This document shows positions 1-12,485 of a stretch of DNA of 64,000 nt, piece by piece (the first letter of the stretch is position 1; each line of letters opens with the position of its first letter). The stretch lies in the NCBI GenBank assembly GCA_023374045.1, contig CM041783.1, forward strand, positions 120,343,503 to 120,407,502, read 5' to 3'. Source of the stretch: Limonium bicolor (Eukaryota; Streptophyta; Magnoliopsida; Caryophyllales; Plumbaginaceae). Position numbers and translations under genes: made by a program. The notes under the pieces are model-generated. The model was given only the letters and a program-made list of their open reading frames with translations, was not told the origin of the DNA and made no database searches.

Positions 1-1
1 T

Positions 2-1014
2 CCTTCGGGTTGTGATACCGTATGGGTGATAGTTGATCGTCTGACGAAGTCTGCTCATTTTCTGCCGGTGAAGAAGACCTTCAGTTTGGAGCGCCTAGCT
101 CGTTTGTATCTAGATGAGATAGTGAGGCTGCACGGTGTGCCGACTACTATTGTGTCTGATCGTGACCCACGTTTTGTTTCGAGATTTTGGCGCAGTTTGC
201 ATAAGGCCTTGGGTACGAATTTAGCATTCAGTTCAGCTTACCATCCTCAGTCGGACGGCCAGACAGAGAGGACTAATCAGGTTTTGGAGGACATGCTTCG
301 CGCATGTGTCCTGGACTTTGGAGGTAGCTGGGAGCAGCATGTGACTCTGATTGAGTTTGCCTACAACAACAGCTTTCAGGCGAGCATTGGTATCGCTCCG
401 TTTGAAGCGTTGTATGGTAGGAGGTGCAGGTCACCCATCTGTTGGGATGACCTGAAGGAGAGGGTCTTGGTTGGACCCGAGCTGGTGCAGGGAGCAGTAG
501 AGAAGATCAGGACGATTCGGGAGCGTTTGCTTGTTGCTCAGAGCAGACAGATGTGCTATGCAGACCAGAGGCGCAGGCCGCTTGAGTTTGAGGTTGGAGA
601 TCATGTTATCTGCGTGTGTCGCCGGTCAGAGGCGTGGTCCGGTTTGGGAAGCGTGGGAAGCTTAGCCCGAGGTTCGTTGGACCGTTTGAGATCCTGGAGA
701 GGATTGGCCCTGTGGCCTACCGGTTAGCGTTGCCACCCGCTTTGTCTGCTGTTCACGGTGTTTTTCATGTCTCCATGTTGAGGAAGTATCTGCATGATCC
801 GTCTCATGTGATCGACTACAGCCAGCTTCAGTTGAGAGAGGACTGCAGTTTCGAGGCGGTGCCTACTCGTATTTTAGCCAGGGATGTCCGTCGGCTCCGT
901 AGTAAGACCCTACCTATGGTGAAGGTCCAGTGGTCGGACCAGTTAGAGAGTGAAGCGACTTGGGAACTCGAAGATGAGCTGCGTGCCAAGTATCCCTCCC
1001 TGTTCGAGCAGTAA
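2..1014 (+). pseudogene. Integrase C-terminal half plus chromodomain of element A, frameshifted
   Basis: This is the end of a Ty3/gypsy polyprotein; integrase joins retrotransposon cDNA to host DNA. The frame is open from base 2. The catalytic triad is visible: Asp in VIVDRLTK (37-39), Asp in IVSDRDPRF and Glu in GQTERTNQ, with exactly 35 residues between the last two (DD35E). The frame then changes near 605-616, in the segment that should read GDHV...RVSPVRG. The downstream frame (616-1014) carries the GPF-type integrase C-terminal region and a chromodomain-like tail, [20 protein letters not shown], ending at TAA 1012-1014. One small indel therefore breaks an otherwise well-kept gene. Chromodomains of this clade are thought to guide insertion to heterochromatin; that role is from family knowledge. 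Confidence 0.9.
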
Positions 1015-1044
1015 GGTGAGTTAATCTCGAGGACGAGATTCTTT

Positions 1045-1058
1045 TAAGGGGGAGGTGA
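1045..1058 (+). other. Polypurine tract of element A
   Basis: AAGGGGGAGGTGA lies directly before the LTR start TGTTATAACCCG. It is the plus-strand DNA primer site of reverse transcription. It follows the stop codon by about 30 bases, with a GAGGACGAGATTCTTTT lead-in of a form shared with E1 and E2. Confidence 0.85.
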
Positions 1059-3278
1059 TGTTATAACCCGTATAATTCCTACCTTATATTATATCAGTTG
1101 CAATGTTGTTCTAAGTTGGATTATTTATTTCCTTGTGATCAGTTGGACTCCGGCGGTATTGTTTTATTTGTAGAGGGCAAGGAAGTCTTTCCATAAAACA
1201 ATTAAGGTAATTGTTTTATTAAGTGAATAAGTAAAGGAATTATCTTTTTATTCCTTTCCATTTAGCGATCATTATTTCCTCATCAATCTGAATCGTGGGA
1301 GCGTCTCTTCATCGTGCTTCAGAGCGACAGTTTTGGCTCCTTCTTCCCTCTGCTCTCTCTCAACTTCTTCCTCTGTGAGTTTGCAAGATCCGCTGTTGCG
1401 ATCAGATTGTGTTGCTGCTGCGTTTCCCCTCCTCTAATCCAGGTTTGGTTTTTGGATTCTCAGATCGAATGGCTTGGTGCTGTGTTATCTCCTCTTCTGT
1501 TTTCTGATTTTGAGACTTCGTTTGATGAATTCAGAGGTTGCTGGTTTGTCTGTGATCTGCGAGTTGCACGGGCTGTAGACTGTTTGGATTGTGGGATTTC
1601 TAGACTCCCGAATTCAGGTTGGTGTTACAGTTTTCGAGGTTTTGAGTTTGGGGGGTTTCCTTCTTCGTTTTCTGATTTTGGATTTGACATTGTGGGATTC
1701 AGTTGCTGAGGATCTCTGTCGGATTTCTGGATTGCTACGGACGGTTTCAGATTGTTGTCTCTGCTGATTAATTGAGGTAGGTGGTTACTCGATTCAGTTT
1801 GGAAGTTCAGCCATGGGGTGTTGCAAGAGCCTTATCTGATTTTGTGTGTAATTCTATTAGCGTTTGTTGTGATTTTGGAATGGCTAAACCCCCATGGTTT
1901 CCGGTTTTAATGTCTGATTTGGTGTGTGTGCTTAATTGGCAATTCGTGGTGTTGAATTGCGTTGTTTTTCTGCTCCGTTCGTCTTCTGAAATTTGCAGTT
2001 TTCGCACTGTCCGAACTTCTATTCGAGCTTTGAAGTTCGGACAGTGCATTCTTGCCTTACTGATTTTCAAGTTCGGGGGCATGTCCGAACATCTGTCCGA
2101 ACATAGATGTTCGGACACACCCTCAGGTTTTTCCTCTGATTTAAGTTCGACCTGTGTCCGAACTTCGACGTCCGGACACAAGGTCGGACCTTCCGCGTGT
2201 TTTCCCGTAAAACTCGTCCGAACATCCGTCCGAACTTGGATGTTCGGACATTCTGAATTTCTCTATCTGATTTTAACTCGACTTGTGTCCGAACATTGAT
2301 GTCCGGACACAAGTTCGGACATTTGGCATTCTCTGGTTTCTGAGTCTCGACTTGTGTCCGAACTTCGACGTTAGGACACAAGTTCGGACACCCCTCTGTT
2401 TTCAGCGTAACTTCTTCGTTTGAACTCCGATTTGAGTGCCGTCTGCGGCATTGGATTCCTTATGTTCTGTACCACTGATTTATGAGTGTTTTGGCATATT
2501 CAATGCAACTTTGCTTCTGTTTAAGCATTCCTTCTGTTTTGGGACATTGCACATTGTTTCTGAGCCGTGAATGGCTGGGTCGAGCTATTCCGTGGTATAC
2601 CATGTAGACGTCATTCTGAGTGTGGGTCATTCCCTTTCTGTTCTGTGGGGTTGACGAACCCTTTGGCTCTTTCGAGTCATTTCTGCGTTGCCGAGAGACC
2701 TGGTATGGTCTATGGGTCTTCGACCCTTCTGAGTGTGTGCATTGTGTTTTGTCCCCTTTCTGTTTAAGTGCTCTGACTGTTTCTGATATGGGAACCCCTT
2801 GAGTTCCACTCTGTTTCTGCTCTGAAAGCTTCTGAATCTGGAGAATTGTGGTTATTATATTTATCGTCTCCTTCCTCTGATTTCATTTGTTTTGAGCGAC
2901 CTTACTGATGACGGTCGCTGCTTACTGGGCATAGTTGTGTGCTCATTCCCCTACTTCTAACATTTTTGCAGATTGATCAGCGAGGATCATCTTGAGTGCT
3001 GGAACTAGAGTGTTTAGCTTTTTCTGTTCATTCAGTTTGATACTTTGAGATGTTGTAGCCTTCGGGCCTTATACTTTGACTTCCGTTTCTGACTCAGTTT
3101 CGTATTTGGGATTTTGGTATTTTCTTCCGCTGTATTTGAATACGTTGGTTTACAATGTTTATGTAAACTTCGTTTTGGGCCTTTATTGCGTTTGAGTGTT
3201 TTAGAGCCTTGCGTTATTAGGTAGTAATACGCGGCGTGTAGCACCCTTAACTCTTAGGCCGGTTTTAGGGGTGTTACA
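1059..3278 (+). repeat. 3' LTR of element A
   Basis: It begins TGTTATAACCCG just after the polypurine tract and ends GGGGTGTTACA, giving TG...CA ends with short inverted termini. Length is 2220 bp. A CT-rich leader-like block (about 1300-1450) suggests the transcript start region. A strong branch-point and acceptor-like run, CTTCTAACATTTTTGCAG, ends near 2971. ORFs of 60-172 codons inside the LTR have no recognisable domain and are treated as chance. The LTR holds the palindrome cluster listed separately. Confidence 0.85.
2020..2395. repeat. Cluster of GTCCGAAC / GTTCGGAC palindromic motifs in the LTR of A
   Basis: At least a dozen copies of TCCGAAC and GTTCGGA alternate in both orientations, many spaced to pair as hairpins (for example TGTCCGAACATAGATGTTCGGACA-type units near 2099-2118 and 2287-2320). 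The cluster is irregular, not a strict tandem array. Its function is unknown. Similar GTCCG/CGGAC clusters occur in three other LTR families of this window. Confidence 0.8.
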
Positions 3279-4919
3279 CTTGTTGTTCCTTGTGTTGTTG
3301 TTGAATCAAGGTACCTCCTTGGAGCACTAAAGCTTGACAATTTCTTGAATGGTTCTTAGGATGATTCTTGCTTCAAGGCTTAGTAGATTTAGCTAGGAAA
3401 ATTACATAAGAATGGTGTTAGAACTTAATGCACCATTAATGAACCTTTGAAGCTCTAAGGAATAAACTAGCAAATGAAGAAAGAAAAGAGAGGAAGTGAA
3501 GACTTACCAAATCGGCAATGAAGTGGCAAAGGAAAGAATGGCTCACGTAAGGCCTTAAGGAAAGGAATGAGAGAATTTCTCTTTTGATAAAACAATGTCA
3601 AATTTGACTACTCTTTTCATTAGTTTATTCATTTGGTTATTGGCTCCGTAAATCCCTTAATTCATGCTTGCTTTCGGCTGATTGATAAGGAAGAGGAAAG
3701 TCTTTGTTTGACAATTGAAACAAGAAGACAAGAGCTAAGGTAGGTTTATGTCTCCTTTGAATTTTGTAAGTAAAATTAACGATACTAACTTGTCTCATTC
3801 TCTTCCAATTTACGGTAATGTGAGCTGCTGTAGGTCTTTGATTTCTTATTAATTGATGACATAAGAACATGCCTAGGTTGGTAGATATTCTACTTTGATT
3901 TTAATAAGGCAATCCAACCTTATTTTCTTGCTTGAATTTGGCACCCATGTGCTGCTACTAGACAATTGATTTTTGTTGTATTAGGCATGGGAATATACAT
4001 AGTTAGGTAGCTGTTTTATTTGACTAACATTCAGCAATCAATCCCTCTTTTCCTTGCATAAAATCGGTAGCCTCATGTGCTAGAAGATGGATTGATTTGT
4101 TGGCATGTATTATACTAGTATAAAGTAGATCTAGGACTTACTTTTGCATTTTTAATTTCATTGCTTTTATATAAGCTAATCCTCTTGTTTTTCCTGCAGG
4201 TTCGGTAATGTAAGGCTCCTCATTTGACTGAATTATTTGACAATATATCATATGTATATGTAGGGATGAGTCGCCATTCCATATGGCATTTTTATATACT
4301 AAAACCAAGCTAAAACCACCCAAAATGGCACACACAATAGGGACCATAGGGGACTGATTTTTAATTTGATTCCTGTCACACTATATTGTATTAAGACCAT
4401 ATTATAACATGTAATTCGATTCCTGTCACACTATATTGTACTAAGACCATATGGGACTGATTTTTAATTTGATTCTTGTCACAACATTTAATTGGTACAT
4501 TTATATCATGGTAAAAGATGAAAGTTCTAAGGTAAAAATGCTGATTTTAGGTACCTTTTTGATCTAAAAATCGGCCCTGCTTGTGCTATGTGTTTAGCAC
4601 TGGCTTTAATTGATTTATATGGTCAATTCCTCCCCATTTAAGATTATCAACTCGTGGCTCCTTAAAAGCTTAAAGGTAATTGCGTAAAACGCGTTTTTAT
4701 GACACCCGAAGGTGTGTTTTTGTGCTTTAAGGATATTTTGGAAAATAAGTAGTCGCTATGAGTTCCAAGTGTTTATAAATATTGTTTATAGTCCATAATA
4801 ATATATTAAGGTTTTACATTGAGTTATATGGGGTTATATCAACTCAAGACACAATTTCCGGGCTACTGGGACACTCCCGAGAAAAATAGGAGCGTTAAGA
4901 AATTCTCCCGAGCACTTTG
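3279..4919 (-). repeat. E2 3' LTR, left fragment (between A and E1)
   Basis: This stretch has no coding sequence that I can recognise. Its identity follows from the CTTTG duplication at 4915-4919 and 29105-29109: before E1 inserted, base 4919 was joined to 29110. The segment 29110-29680 ends in an LTR terminus (GGGGTATTTCA) followed by the E2 polypurine tract. So 3279-4919 should be the continuation of that LTR, cut on its left by element A. Short repeated phrases (for example CCTGTCACACTATATTGTA near 4372 and 4432) are visible. The assignment is inference from structure, as the matching part of the other E2 LTR lies outside the window. Confidence 0.65.
4915..4919. repeat. Target-site duplication of E1, left copy (CTTTG)
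   Basis: CTTTG directly before the left end of E1 matches CTTTG at 29105-29109 directly after its right end. A 5-bp duplication is standard for Ty3/gypsy integration. Confidence 0.9.
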
Positions 4920-7900
4920 AGTAACACCCCTACTCTAATCGGCTCCTAATCGTCTTACTTAACATTGTAATCGCAGCGGTAATCTAAACAATTGAACTAC
5001 TGGTGTCACCGTTCTCACTCGCCCATACGAGTAATAACGTGCTTACTGATATAGTTATAAATACGAAACAATTTCCCACAGTGACAACAAGAGATAGCTC
5101 TAACCTTCCATTCCAATATAAAATACAATCATAGTGAGCATTATAAGTACCCCAATCCTATACACGTTTCTATGTTCGTATCAAAATACAACAGTGCATA
5201 TTTAAACAACTTTGACTAAACTACCTAGCGCGTCCCGCTCTCTATCGACACCAGAAGCTGCATACCTGCAAAATGTTTGTTTGTGGTACGGAATCAGCCC
5301 CTGCTGAGTATGTTACTACATAACTGTCATGCCCCCTCAGACCCTCAGTTAATTGGTCAAGAGCATGCAATTCATTTTCATGCAAGTAGTTTAATATAAA
5401 AACTATAAAGCAACAAATATATTACAGTAAACTCAAATAGCAAACAAGCCCCCGGCTTCACACATCACATCGCAATAAACCAACTGAAAGCGTTACAACG
5501 CCTGTATGAGTACGAAGACTCCACTCCACCAAACACTTAATAGTTCATAATTGAGTACCGCGACTCACTCGACCAATCAATCCACAATAATCCACACACG
5601 AGTACAGCGACTCGACTCAAACAGTTCACAAAATAGATATAAGTACAACGACTCAATTAAACCTATTCACAACACACATATAAGTACAATGACTCATTCA
5701 ACAAATCCACCAACATACATCACATAACCACATAGCATAACCAATGAACAACAAGGCGAAACAACGAGAATTATGAAGAAGTTTAAATTCCCGTCTTTGG
5801 CATACGAGCCCAAATAATGTTCGCCTACTGTATGAGCTAATATAGTTGTCGGTAATTGTTCAGTCTTGCCTAATGACAACGTCTCGTTAAAACGACGTGT
5901 CTCTAAGTTACCCATCTCCAATGGCGGGTCACCCACGGCAGTAGCCACTCCAGCGGTAGAGTCTCCGAACGACGAACCATCTGTAGTCCGTTGGAAATTT
6001 ATTTGGATACTTACAGATACCCACACGACATCCTAGTATCGTTAATTGATCATAATTCACAACAAGAGCCACATCCTCTTGATTAACTTATCTATACTAT
6101 CGCATCGTTTTACTACTTTCCTAACACAGCAGACTAAGGTCGTTAGTCCAATCCTGAGTATGTCGACTCGGGATCCAGTGTTAGATACGAGAGCAGCGTT
6201 AAAAAGGCCAATGCTCCGTATATAAGCCTTGGATAATGTAAATATTTATATATCTTATTATCCTAGTGCTACAACGTTTTACTTACGTTCCTTATATTAC
6301 ACATATAAGATAGCATCATTGTCGCTAGTTCGTTTTATAATATGTTCTTATATACGAACAGTACTGTTATCGTGCAACAGTAATAATAACAAGGCAGCAT
6401 TAATACACAACTCAAGCATATTAATTCACGCAAACAGACATTCAATCTTAACACAGATTTTCACATAATGTCTAAACTGAGGAAATCCTCAGAGACAATC
6501 AAGCCACATAATAACATACCGTGCACCGGGATTATAAGACTGTGGAGTATGAATCAGCTAAATTCTCTGGCGATCCTCGAGACGCCTCTAACAATCTATT
6601 AATATGCATCACACTATGCATCAGCATCTTATACTAACAATACACTACGGCACCCCGTACCGTTACTAATCCATCCCGGTTTATTCCCCGTTGCTAACTA
6701 ATAACGTTTGTCGGGTTTTCGGTTTTACTCGGGATTAGGAAAAACGCTATATTACATGTGTGGTTACGTCGTGTATATTAATATACTTAACTTTAAACAT
6801 TTGTTATCGCATGTAATTTAATACACATTTGTATATTACATAGTTTATCACTATATTGCATGTATAATCTTAATCATATATTATACATCTAACCTTAGTA
6901 TTTATTTTCCTAAGGTTAGTTTTTGTAAGTGTAATGTTGTATAATTCGTATTTGAAAATATTTTGAAGTATATGACTCCTTATTATTTCATGAACAACAT
7001 AACATTAGAATTTCCTTATCCAATGTTTATAATTCTTTTCTTCTTACTCTATATCATTTTAATTATGTTATTATATGGTTATTTGAACCATATTGTAATT
7101 TTCACTCCATAACATATATTTATTTATATATGTATTATGGGACCATTTATTATATGGTAAATCTTTATAATATATTCATTCTCTTTTAATGAATATTTCT
7201 TATATTATAAATGTTATAACCTTTATAACATTGAAAACCATATTATAAATTTTTATTCTAAAATTCCCATTATTTCCGAACAGCACCCTTGTTCTCTAAT
7301 ATTTACAAAATCCACCACTTATTTAATATAATGTTATATTATAGTTATATAACATATATTATAACATTTATGTCATTAAAAAAATTATAACCTATAGTTA
7401 TAAATTGTTACAAAATACCAAACATACCATAGTATTCTCGGTTTTTATTTAATTTCCCCATACTTCCAGAATTTACAACACTACCCCAAATTATATTTCA
7501 TTGTTACACTTATAATATATACCTTATATTATAATCCTTAAACCTTAATATAATTATAACCTATGGTTATAAATCCTCAAATTAACCGAACAGACCCTAG
7601 GTCTGTTCTAAATTAATTACCAACCCATTAACTTTCCATATTCACCAAATAACCCCATTTTATAACATATAGTTTCTAATGTCATTAAAACTATATATTA
7701 TACATATATCTTAATAAAACCTCATATATAATTCCAAAAATTACCAAACTATACCAAAAGGTTATAAACATCATTCCTAACCTTATACTTTCAATATTTA
7801 CGGTTTTCACCACATATATTACCTATAGGTAACAATGATATAAAATATCATATATTATACTTATATAATCCATATTAACTCCAAATTTAACCAAATAAAT

Positions 7901-10043
7901 TCCTAAAAATTCCTAATAAGCCAAGGTCTGTTCTAAACCCCATTTGGTACCCTTAAGTTTCGGAAATTACATTCTCACCCCAATACTTATAAATCTTTTA
8001 CAATTTAATACCTAGCTTATTATAAGCCAGTATTTAATTCAATAAATTCCCAAATTTGGTCAAAGTCTCCCATATAGTCAACCTTGACTTCTAAATTCCA
8101 ATTTGAGCCCCAACTCTTGGTAATTACAATATATACCCCATACTTTCTTATAATTACAATTTAGACACAAAACATTATAAAATGTTATAATTTTATTTAA
8201 ATTCATTTTAAACCCCATATTTCTCCTAAAATAACCCACGGCTTTGTATAGTTTTAGTAATTACCGGTTTGACCCCAAACCTTATGCTAAATGCATAAAT
8301 TAAATTAAATAAGCTTTTAAACTTAAATAAAATGGCCTAAATAACATGGCCTTATTACAACCTTGCTTTATAACATAAAATTACATTTAAATGTCACTAA
8401 AACATTATAAACTCTCGGCCCTCACATAGAATTATTTATAAATTACCGAACTTCCACATAATGTCTTAAAGTTGACAATTATGTTAATTAATCACTTAAT
8501 TAATTTATCCAAGGTTTCTATAACACTTCCTAGTCATTTATGAAGCTAAAAATGACTATTTAGATATGTTCACTCACGGCACAATTTATATAAGCTCTTA
8601 AGGTATTAAAACATTGTAATATAATACCTTGATTTTATGAGCTCATAAGGGGCTGTTTGGCCACGGCAGGTTGGGAGATGTTTTAGACCACTTCCAAACA
8701 TGTTTATACAGCAAGAAATGATATAGTTAGGTTCTGAAAACTGAACCAACCATAGGAACAATTTAAACCATTAATAAGCTAGATTTATACCTTGAAATTC
8801 CAAGGCTTATCAAGCTGATCACGACCCTATTTTCCAACAGAATGAAGGTGTCAAAACACTCTTTAAACCAGGCTATATAATCGCCAATGATCAGAATAGG
8901 AGAAGGCTAGGGTTTACCTTGTTTAAAATGCCAAAAATGGTGTTTTTGGCAAGGATTAGGCTAGGAATTGATGCTCTTGATATACCAACTGAAAAATCAT
9001 GTAAAGGAGAGCAAAATAAGCCAAAGAAACTCAGGTTTCCAACTGTAAATGAAGAAGACAAAGGTTTAGGTGCTTAAAGCACATTTTTACCTTAATTAGG
9101 TCTTAAGTTTGCTTCCTCCTTGAATATGGAGTATCAGCCGAGATTCACCCTTTCTTTTGATCACCAAATCATTCTAGATGAGTGGATGGAAGTGGTTGGA
9201 AGTTAGCTTAATGGAAAGAGGAAGAAAAGATGAAGAAAATGACATATAACATGTTTTGAATGTTTACCTTATGCCATGGGAGTTGCTCTTTGAATTTGGC
9301 TGCTTCCTAGCTCAAAGAATGAAGAAATGGAGGTCTGGTTGCTGAACCCACGTTTGGAAAGGGGTGGGAGGAAAGAGAAAGGCTGATTTGGTGTTTAAAT
9401 GAAAGAAAAGTAAGAAATGGAATAGTAAAGTGATGATTCACTAAATTGGCAAGATATTTTGGTTAAAGCATGGTGTGAAGTCCTCCCCCATCAATTCTGC
9501 CGCCCTCCTTTGGATAAAGATGGGTCAAGTCTTGACCATTGACTAGACTTGGTCAACATTACTTAAAAATGCACTATTTCGGTTACTATTCACAAATGAA
9601 TGCCATATTTGTGATTTTTTTGAAAATCTTGGAATTAGACCTCCTAATGAGGTACATTATAGTACATTAGTATAACAAGGTCTAATCCAATGCCTAACAC
9701 CACTCAAAACCCACTCAGAAAGTCAATTTTCTCAAAAACGTGCTTTAAGGAGTTTTAAAGCACAATTTGTGTTAGAACATGCTTTTGACCTTGGTTTCCT
9801 TTGAGAATAGTTTTATAGTGTTCATTACTTAATTATAAAACTTAGGAATCCACTTTGGATCCTAGTTGAGGTCATACAATCTCTATGGTTTCTTAAAGCA
9901 CATTTTTGGCTTTACCGATCTTAAGGCATGTTTTTGCCTTGTTGAGATCTTAGATTGTTCCCCAATGGTATTAAGATGATTATTAACCTTCTTGGATCAT
10001 TAATAGGTCATTTAATTAAGTTTTTAAGGTTTGGGGTATTTCA
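4920..10043 (-). repeat. 3' LTR of E1 (left copy)
   Basis: It runs from AGTAACACCCC (the first base mutated from T; the other LTR has TGTAACACCCC) to GGGGTATTTCA. On the minus strand it begins TGAAATACCCC. Length equals that of the right LTR (5124 bp). The 6700-8500 part is very AT-rich. A TATA-like box TTATATAG on the minus strand (8873-8880), next to ATTGG, lies about 1.17 kb into the LTR. Small ORFs (for example 5694-6026, 6229-6468) have no recognisable domain. Confidence 0.92.
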
Positions 10044-10063
10044 ATCTACCTCCTTTAAAAAGG
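10044..10063 (-). other. Polypurine tract of E1
   Basis: On the minus strand CCTTTTTAAAGGAGGTAGAT directly precedes the LTR start TGAAATACCCC. It is preceded by GGACTTCGGGATGAAG, the same lead-in type as in E2 (GGGACGAAGTCC), supporting common descent. Confidence 0.8.
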
Positions 10064-10204
10064 CTTCATCCCGAAGTCCTTATTCATAATCAGTTCCACT
10101 AAGTAATCACAGACAGATCATCACTAGGGAGTACATCCCACTACGTTCAGACCTAGTCTATATGTATCATATTTGATACAGCATTAATCTCATTCCATAT
10201 AGTC

Positions 10205-10325
10205 AATAATCATGGCACATTCATTCATAAACAGCACTAAACAAGGTGCAAAACTCATTCATACACAGCACTAGACAAGGTGCAAAACTCATTCATACAC
10301 AGCACTAGACATGGTGCAAAACTAA
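10205..10325. repeat. Three-copy tandem repeat, unit about 37 bp
   Basis: Three consecutive copies of a unit containing CAGCACTAGACAAGGTGCAA and CATTCATACA lie in the E1 3' noncoding region between the two polypurine-like motifs. Copies differ by a few bases. Confidence 0.85.
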
Positions 10326-10516
10326 ACAGAGTACTCAAAGGTGTTTTGCAAGGGATACTCCACGCATCCCTATCTACATGTTAGTATCTCGCGAGGATAC
10401 TCACACATCACTCTGCATGTATGTGTGCACATATATTTAACGATGGCAAATCACGGGGAAGCAGTCTTAAAGACCAGGACTTGACGATCCCCAACCCCAT
10501 GCTAACCAACGTCTAC

Positions 10517-10725
10517 TACCCATGGACACACCGGTTTAATAACGAAGGGCACTGCGGTCCACGGCTCCTCGGATAGTATCACCTAATTCTCCTTAATCAC
10601 CCGCAGACACACCGGTCTAATGACAAAGGGCTCTACGGTCCACGGCTCTTTGGGTGATGTCACTCGCAGACACACCGGTCTAATGACGAAGGACTCCACG
10701 GTCCACGGCTCTTGAGTGACGCCCT
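10517..10725. repeat. Three-copy tandem repeat, unit about 65-80 bp
   Basis: Each copy holds GACACACCGGT, then TAATGACGAAGG, then CACGGTCCACGGCTC. Copies start near 10524, 10611 and 10669. This is the second tandem block in the E1 3' region; function is not known. Confidence 0.85.
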
Positions 10726-11515
10726 AATTTCCAATTTCTATTCATATCTGTGTCCACTTGTAGGAAGTTTTGAGAGTCATTCAACCCTGATGTGGTCAGC
10801 GTCAGTGTTGAACTATCTCTCACCTTAATTTTTGTTTGGTTTCCCTTGATCGGACCAGGATCAAGTTCAACTTCCCACTTCAATTTCAATCAATTACTTA
10901 TTTATTCATTTCTAATCTTATTTCCTCTTGATATTTGCCACCTTATGTTCTATATATACACAAGCCAACTAGTGTTGTTAATCTAGTCATTGGCATATAG
11001 GATCATGTATCCTAACCATGAACCAAGTTCTCTCGACTTATAATTATTCATACAATCTCCTAGAGGTTTTACCTCCACTAGGTTACACATCGGTCTCATG
11101 CCGATTCACTCATCGCATTTCAATAATCGGTTTCGTACCGAGTCACAAATCATATAATACGGAGCTTTCTACTCTTTCTATTTGAAATCTCTCATCAGAG
11201 CTACAAGATAGACCTACTTGAATTCTCAAACCGGGGCTAACAAGCTAGGCGTTTATGTGTTTAATGTTTGCAACGTTTACGTAAATAGTCGGAACTAGGG
11301 TAAGAACACTCTATCTGTTCTCCCTTCCCTATTCGCCATAACTAATGCGAACCAAAAATATATATATGTTCATACATATAGTACATCACAATATTATATC
11401 AAGTAATATAATACAATCATAAGACTTGTACTCTATGTACAATAATCCTTTGCAGCATGTGTACCATGCGCTACGTACTCCTACGTACGGTATATTTTAA
11501 ACGCGTGAAATCGCT

Positions 11516-11550
11516 CTACCCCCCTTAAAAGGGATTACGCCCACGTAATC
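11516..11550 (-). other. Second polypurine-like motif in E1
   Basis: The plus strand reads TACCCCCCTTAAAAGGG then ATTACGCCCACGTA; the minus strand therefore carries CCCTTTTAAGGGGGGTA. E2 has the equivalent motif at 30100-30130, just after its integrase stop codon, followed by the same CACCCACGTA phrase. In E1 it lies about 1.47 kb from the true polypurine tract. Confidence 0.6.
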
Positions 11551-11807
11551 TACGAATATATCATCTTGAAGTAATAAGTTCAAGATGTTCAACTCATGTG
11601 GAATATTCGCATACTAGTGTGCTACATATTACATTACTCCTTTTTCTAGAGTCGGGCATTAGCCATTCTGGCTATACTGCCTATCTCGGTTAGGTGTATG
11701 TATATTCATATATGGTTTGATTGGGAGATGTAAACACATCATTGTTTTCCCAACCTGCTAGGTATTTCAAATTTAAGCAATATGGGCCCATTCGCTCCGC
11801 AAGCAGT

Positions 11808-11812
11808 GCCCC
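11808..11812. repeat. Target-site duplication of the Athila-like element, left copy (GCCCC)
   Basis: GCCCC precedes TGATAAGTG at 11813 and is repeated at 19482-19486 directly after the CA end of the right LTR. Confidence 0.92.
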
Positions 11813-12084
11813 TGATAAGTGTCTAAATGAGCATGTTTTATGGGTGTATTCCATATATTATATCAGCACTTTTCTGCTCATTTCTCACTTACCGTATGTT
11901 TTTCCCCTAGTTTATGTTTTATTGATTATCACAAATTTATTGGTTTAAACATGAGGAAAAGCCAAGCTAGGAAGAAAGTACACAAAGAGACCAACGCATA
12001 ACCACAGACGGCTCGAAAAACGGAGTCGAAACGAAGAATCTAGAGCCGGTCAAAGTTTGTAGAAAAAAATGAGTACCACATGTG

Positions 12085-12260
12085 TGTCCGCGTGGGATTA
12101 AGGCGGACAACACACGCGGTACCAACTTGTGTCCGCCTGGGAAATAGGCGGTAGCAGATGCGGACGGCGGAAGAGGAGTGACCGCCTGGGAAATGGGCGG
12201 AAGCGAGGGCGGACGGCCAGAGGTCGACACAGAGATGTCTGCATGCTTCATGGGCGGACG
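12085..12260. repeat. GTCCG / CGGAC motif cluster in the Athila-like LTR
   Basis: Repeated GTGTCCGCCTGGGAAATAGG and ACCGCCTGGGAAATGGGCGG units, with CGGAC pairs that can fold back on them, occur within about 175 bp upstream of the TATA box. The same block lies at 18208-18383 in the other LTR. Confidence 0.75.
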
Positions 12261-12477
12261 CCTAGGAGGGTCGTGAATAAAAATCAATCGCGCGACCAGT
12301 TTTCTTCTTCGCCGTCGTCTGCAACTTGATTACGTTATCCATCTACTCCTGCACCGCCTACCTTAAATCTCTGACGCGTTCCAGCTCTCTGTCCCCTGCA
12401 ATCAATGAAGCAAATCAATCAGTCTGCAATCAATGCTCAATCAATTCTTACGTACGGATCTGCCTCCTCCAATCCTC

Positions 12478-12485
12478 TATATAAA
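12478..12485 (+). promoter_or_regulatory. TATA box of the Athila-like 5' LTR
   Basis: TATATAAA in CTCTATATAAACCCAGC, downstream of CAAT-type repeats (CAATCAATGCTCAATCAATT). It is conserved at 18601-18608 in the 3' LTR. The transcript should start about 30 bases downstream. Confidence 0.75.

Larger units (their letters stand above)
1..3278 (+). mobile_element. Element A: 3' part of a Tekay-type chromodomain Ty3/gypsy retrotransposon
   Basis: The window opens inside the integrase of a plus-strand LTR retrotransposon and runs through chromodomain, polypurine tract and a complete 3' LTR. Integrase followed by a C-terminal chromodomain marks a chromovirus, and the sequence style is that of the Tekay (Del) clade. 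The 5' half lies outside the window, so its target duplication cannot be checked; CTTGT at 3279-3283 would be the right-hand copy. The flanking DNA on the right (3279 onward) is part of the LTR of element E2, so A inserted into E2. Confidence 0.9.
10044..11807 (-). other. E1 internal region, 3' part (noncoding)
   Basis: No domain is recognisable on either strand. It contains the polypurine tract, two short tandem-repeat blocks (10205-10325 and 10517-10725) and a second polypurine-like motif near 11516-11550. It is interrupted at 11808-11812 by the Athila-like insertion and resumes at 19487. Confidence 0.7.

Noticed and set aside
1314..2381. ORFs of 104-172 codons inside the LTR of A
   Set aside because: Cys/Phe-rich or repeat-derived, overlapping on both strands, and within an LTR; not supported as genes.
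11967..12329. Overlapping ORFs of 106 and 66 codons in the Athila-like LTR
   Set aside because: Repeated identically in both LTRs and explained by the GTCCG/CGGAC-rich block; no recognisable domain.
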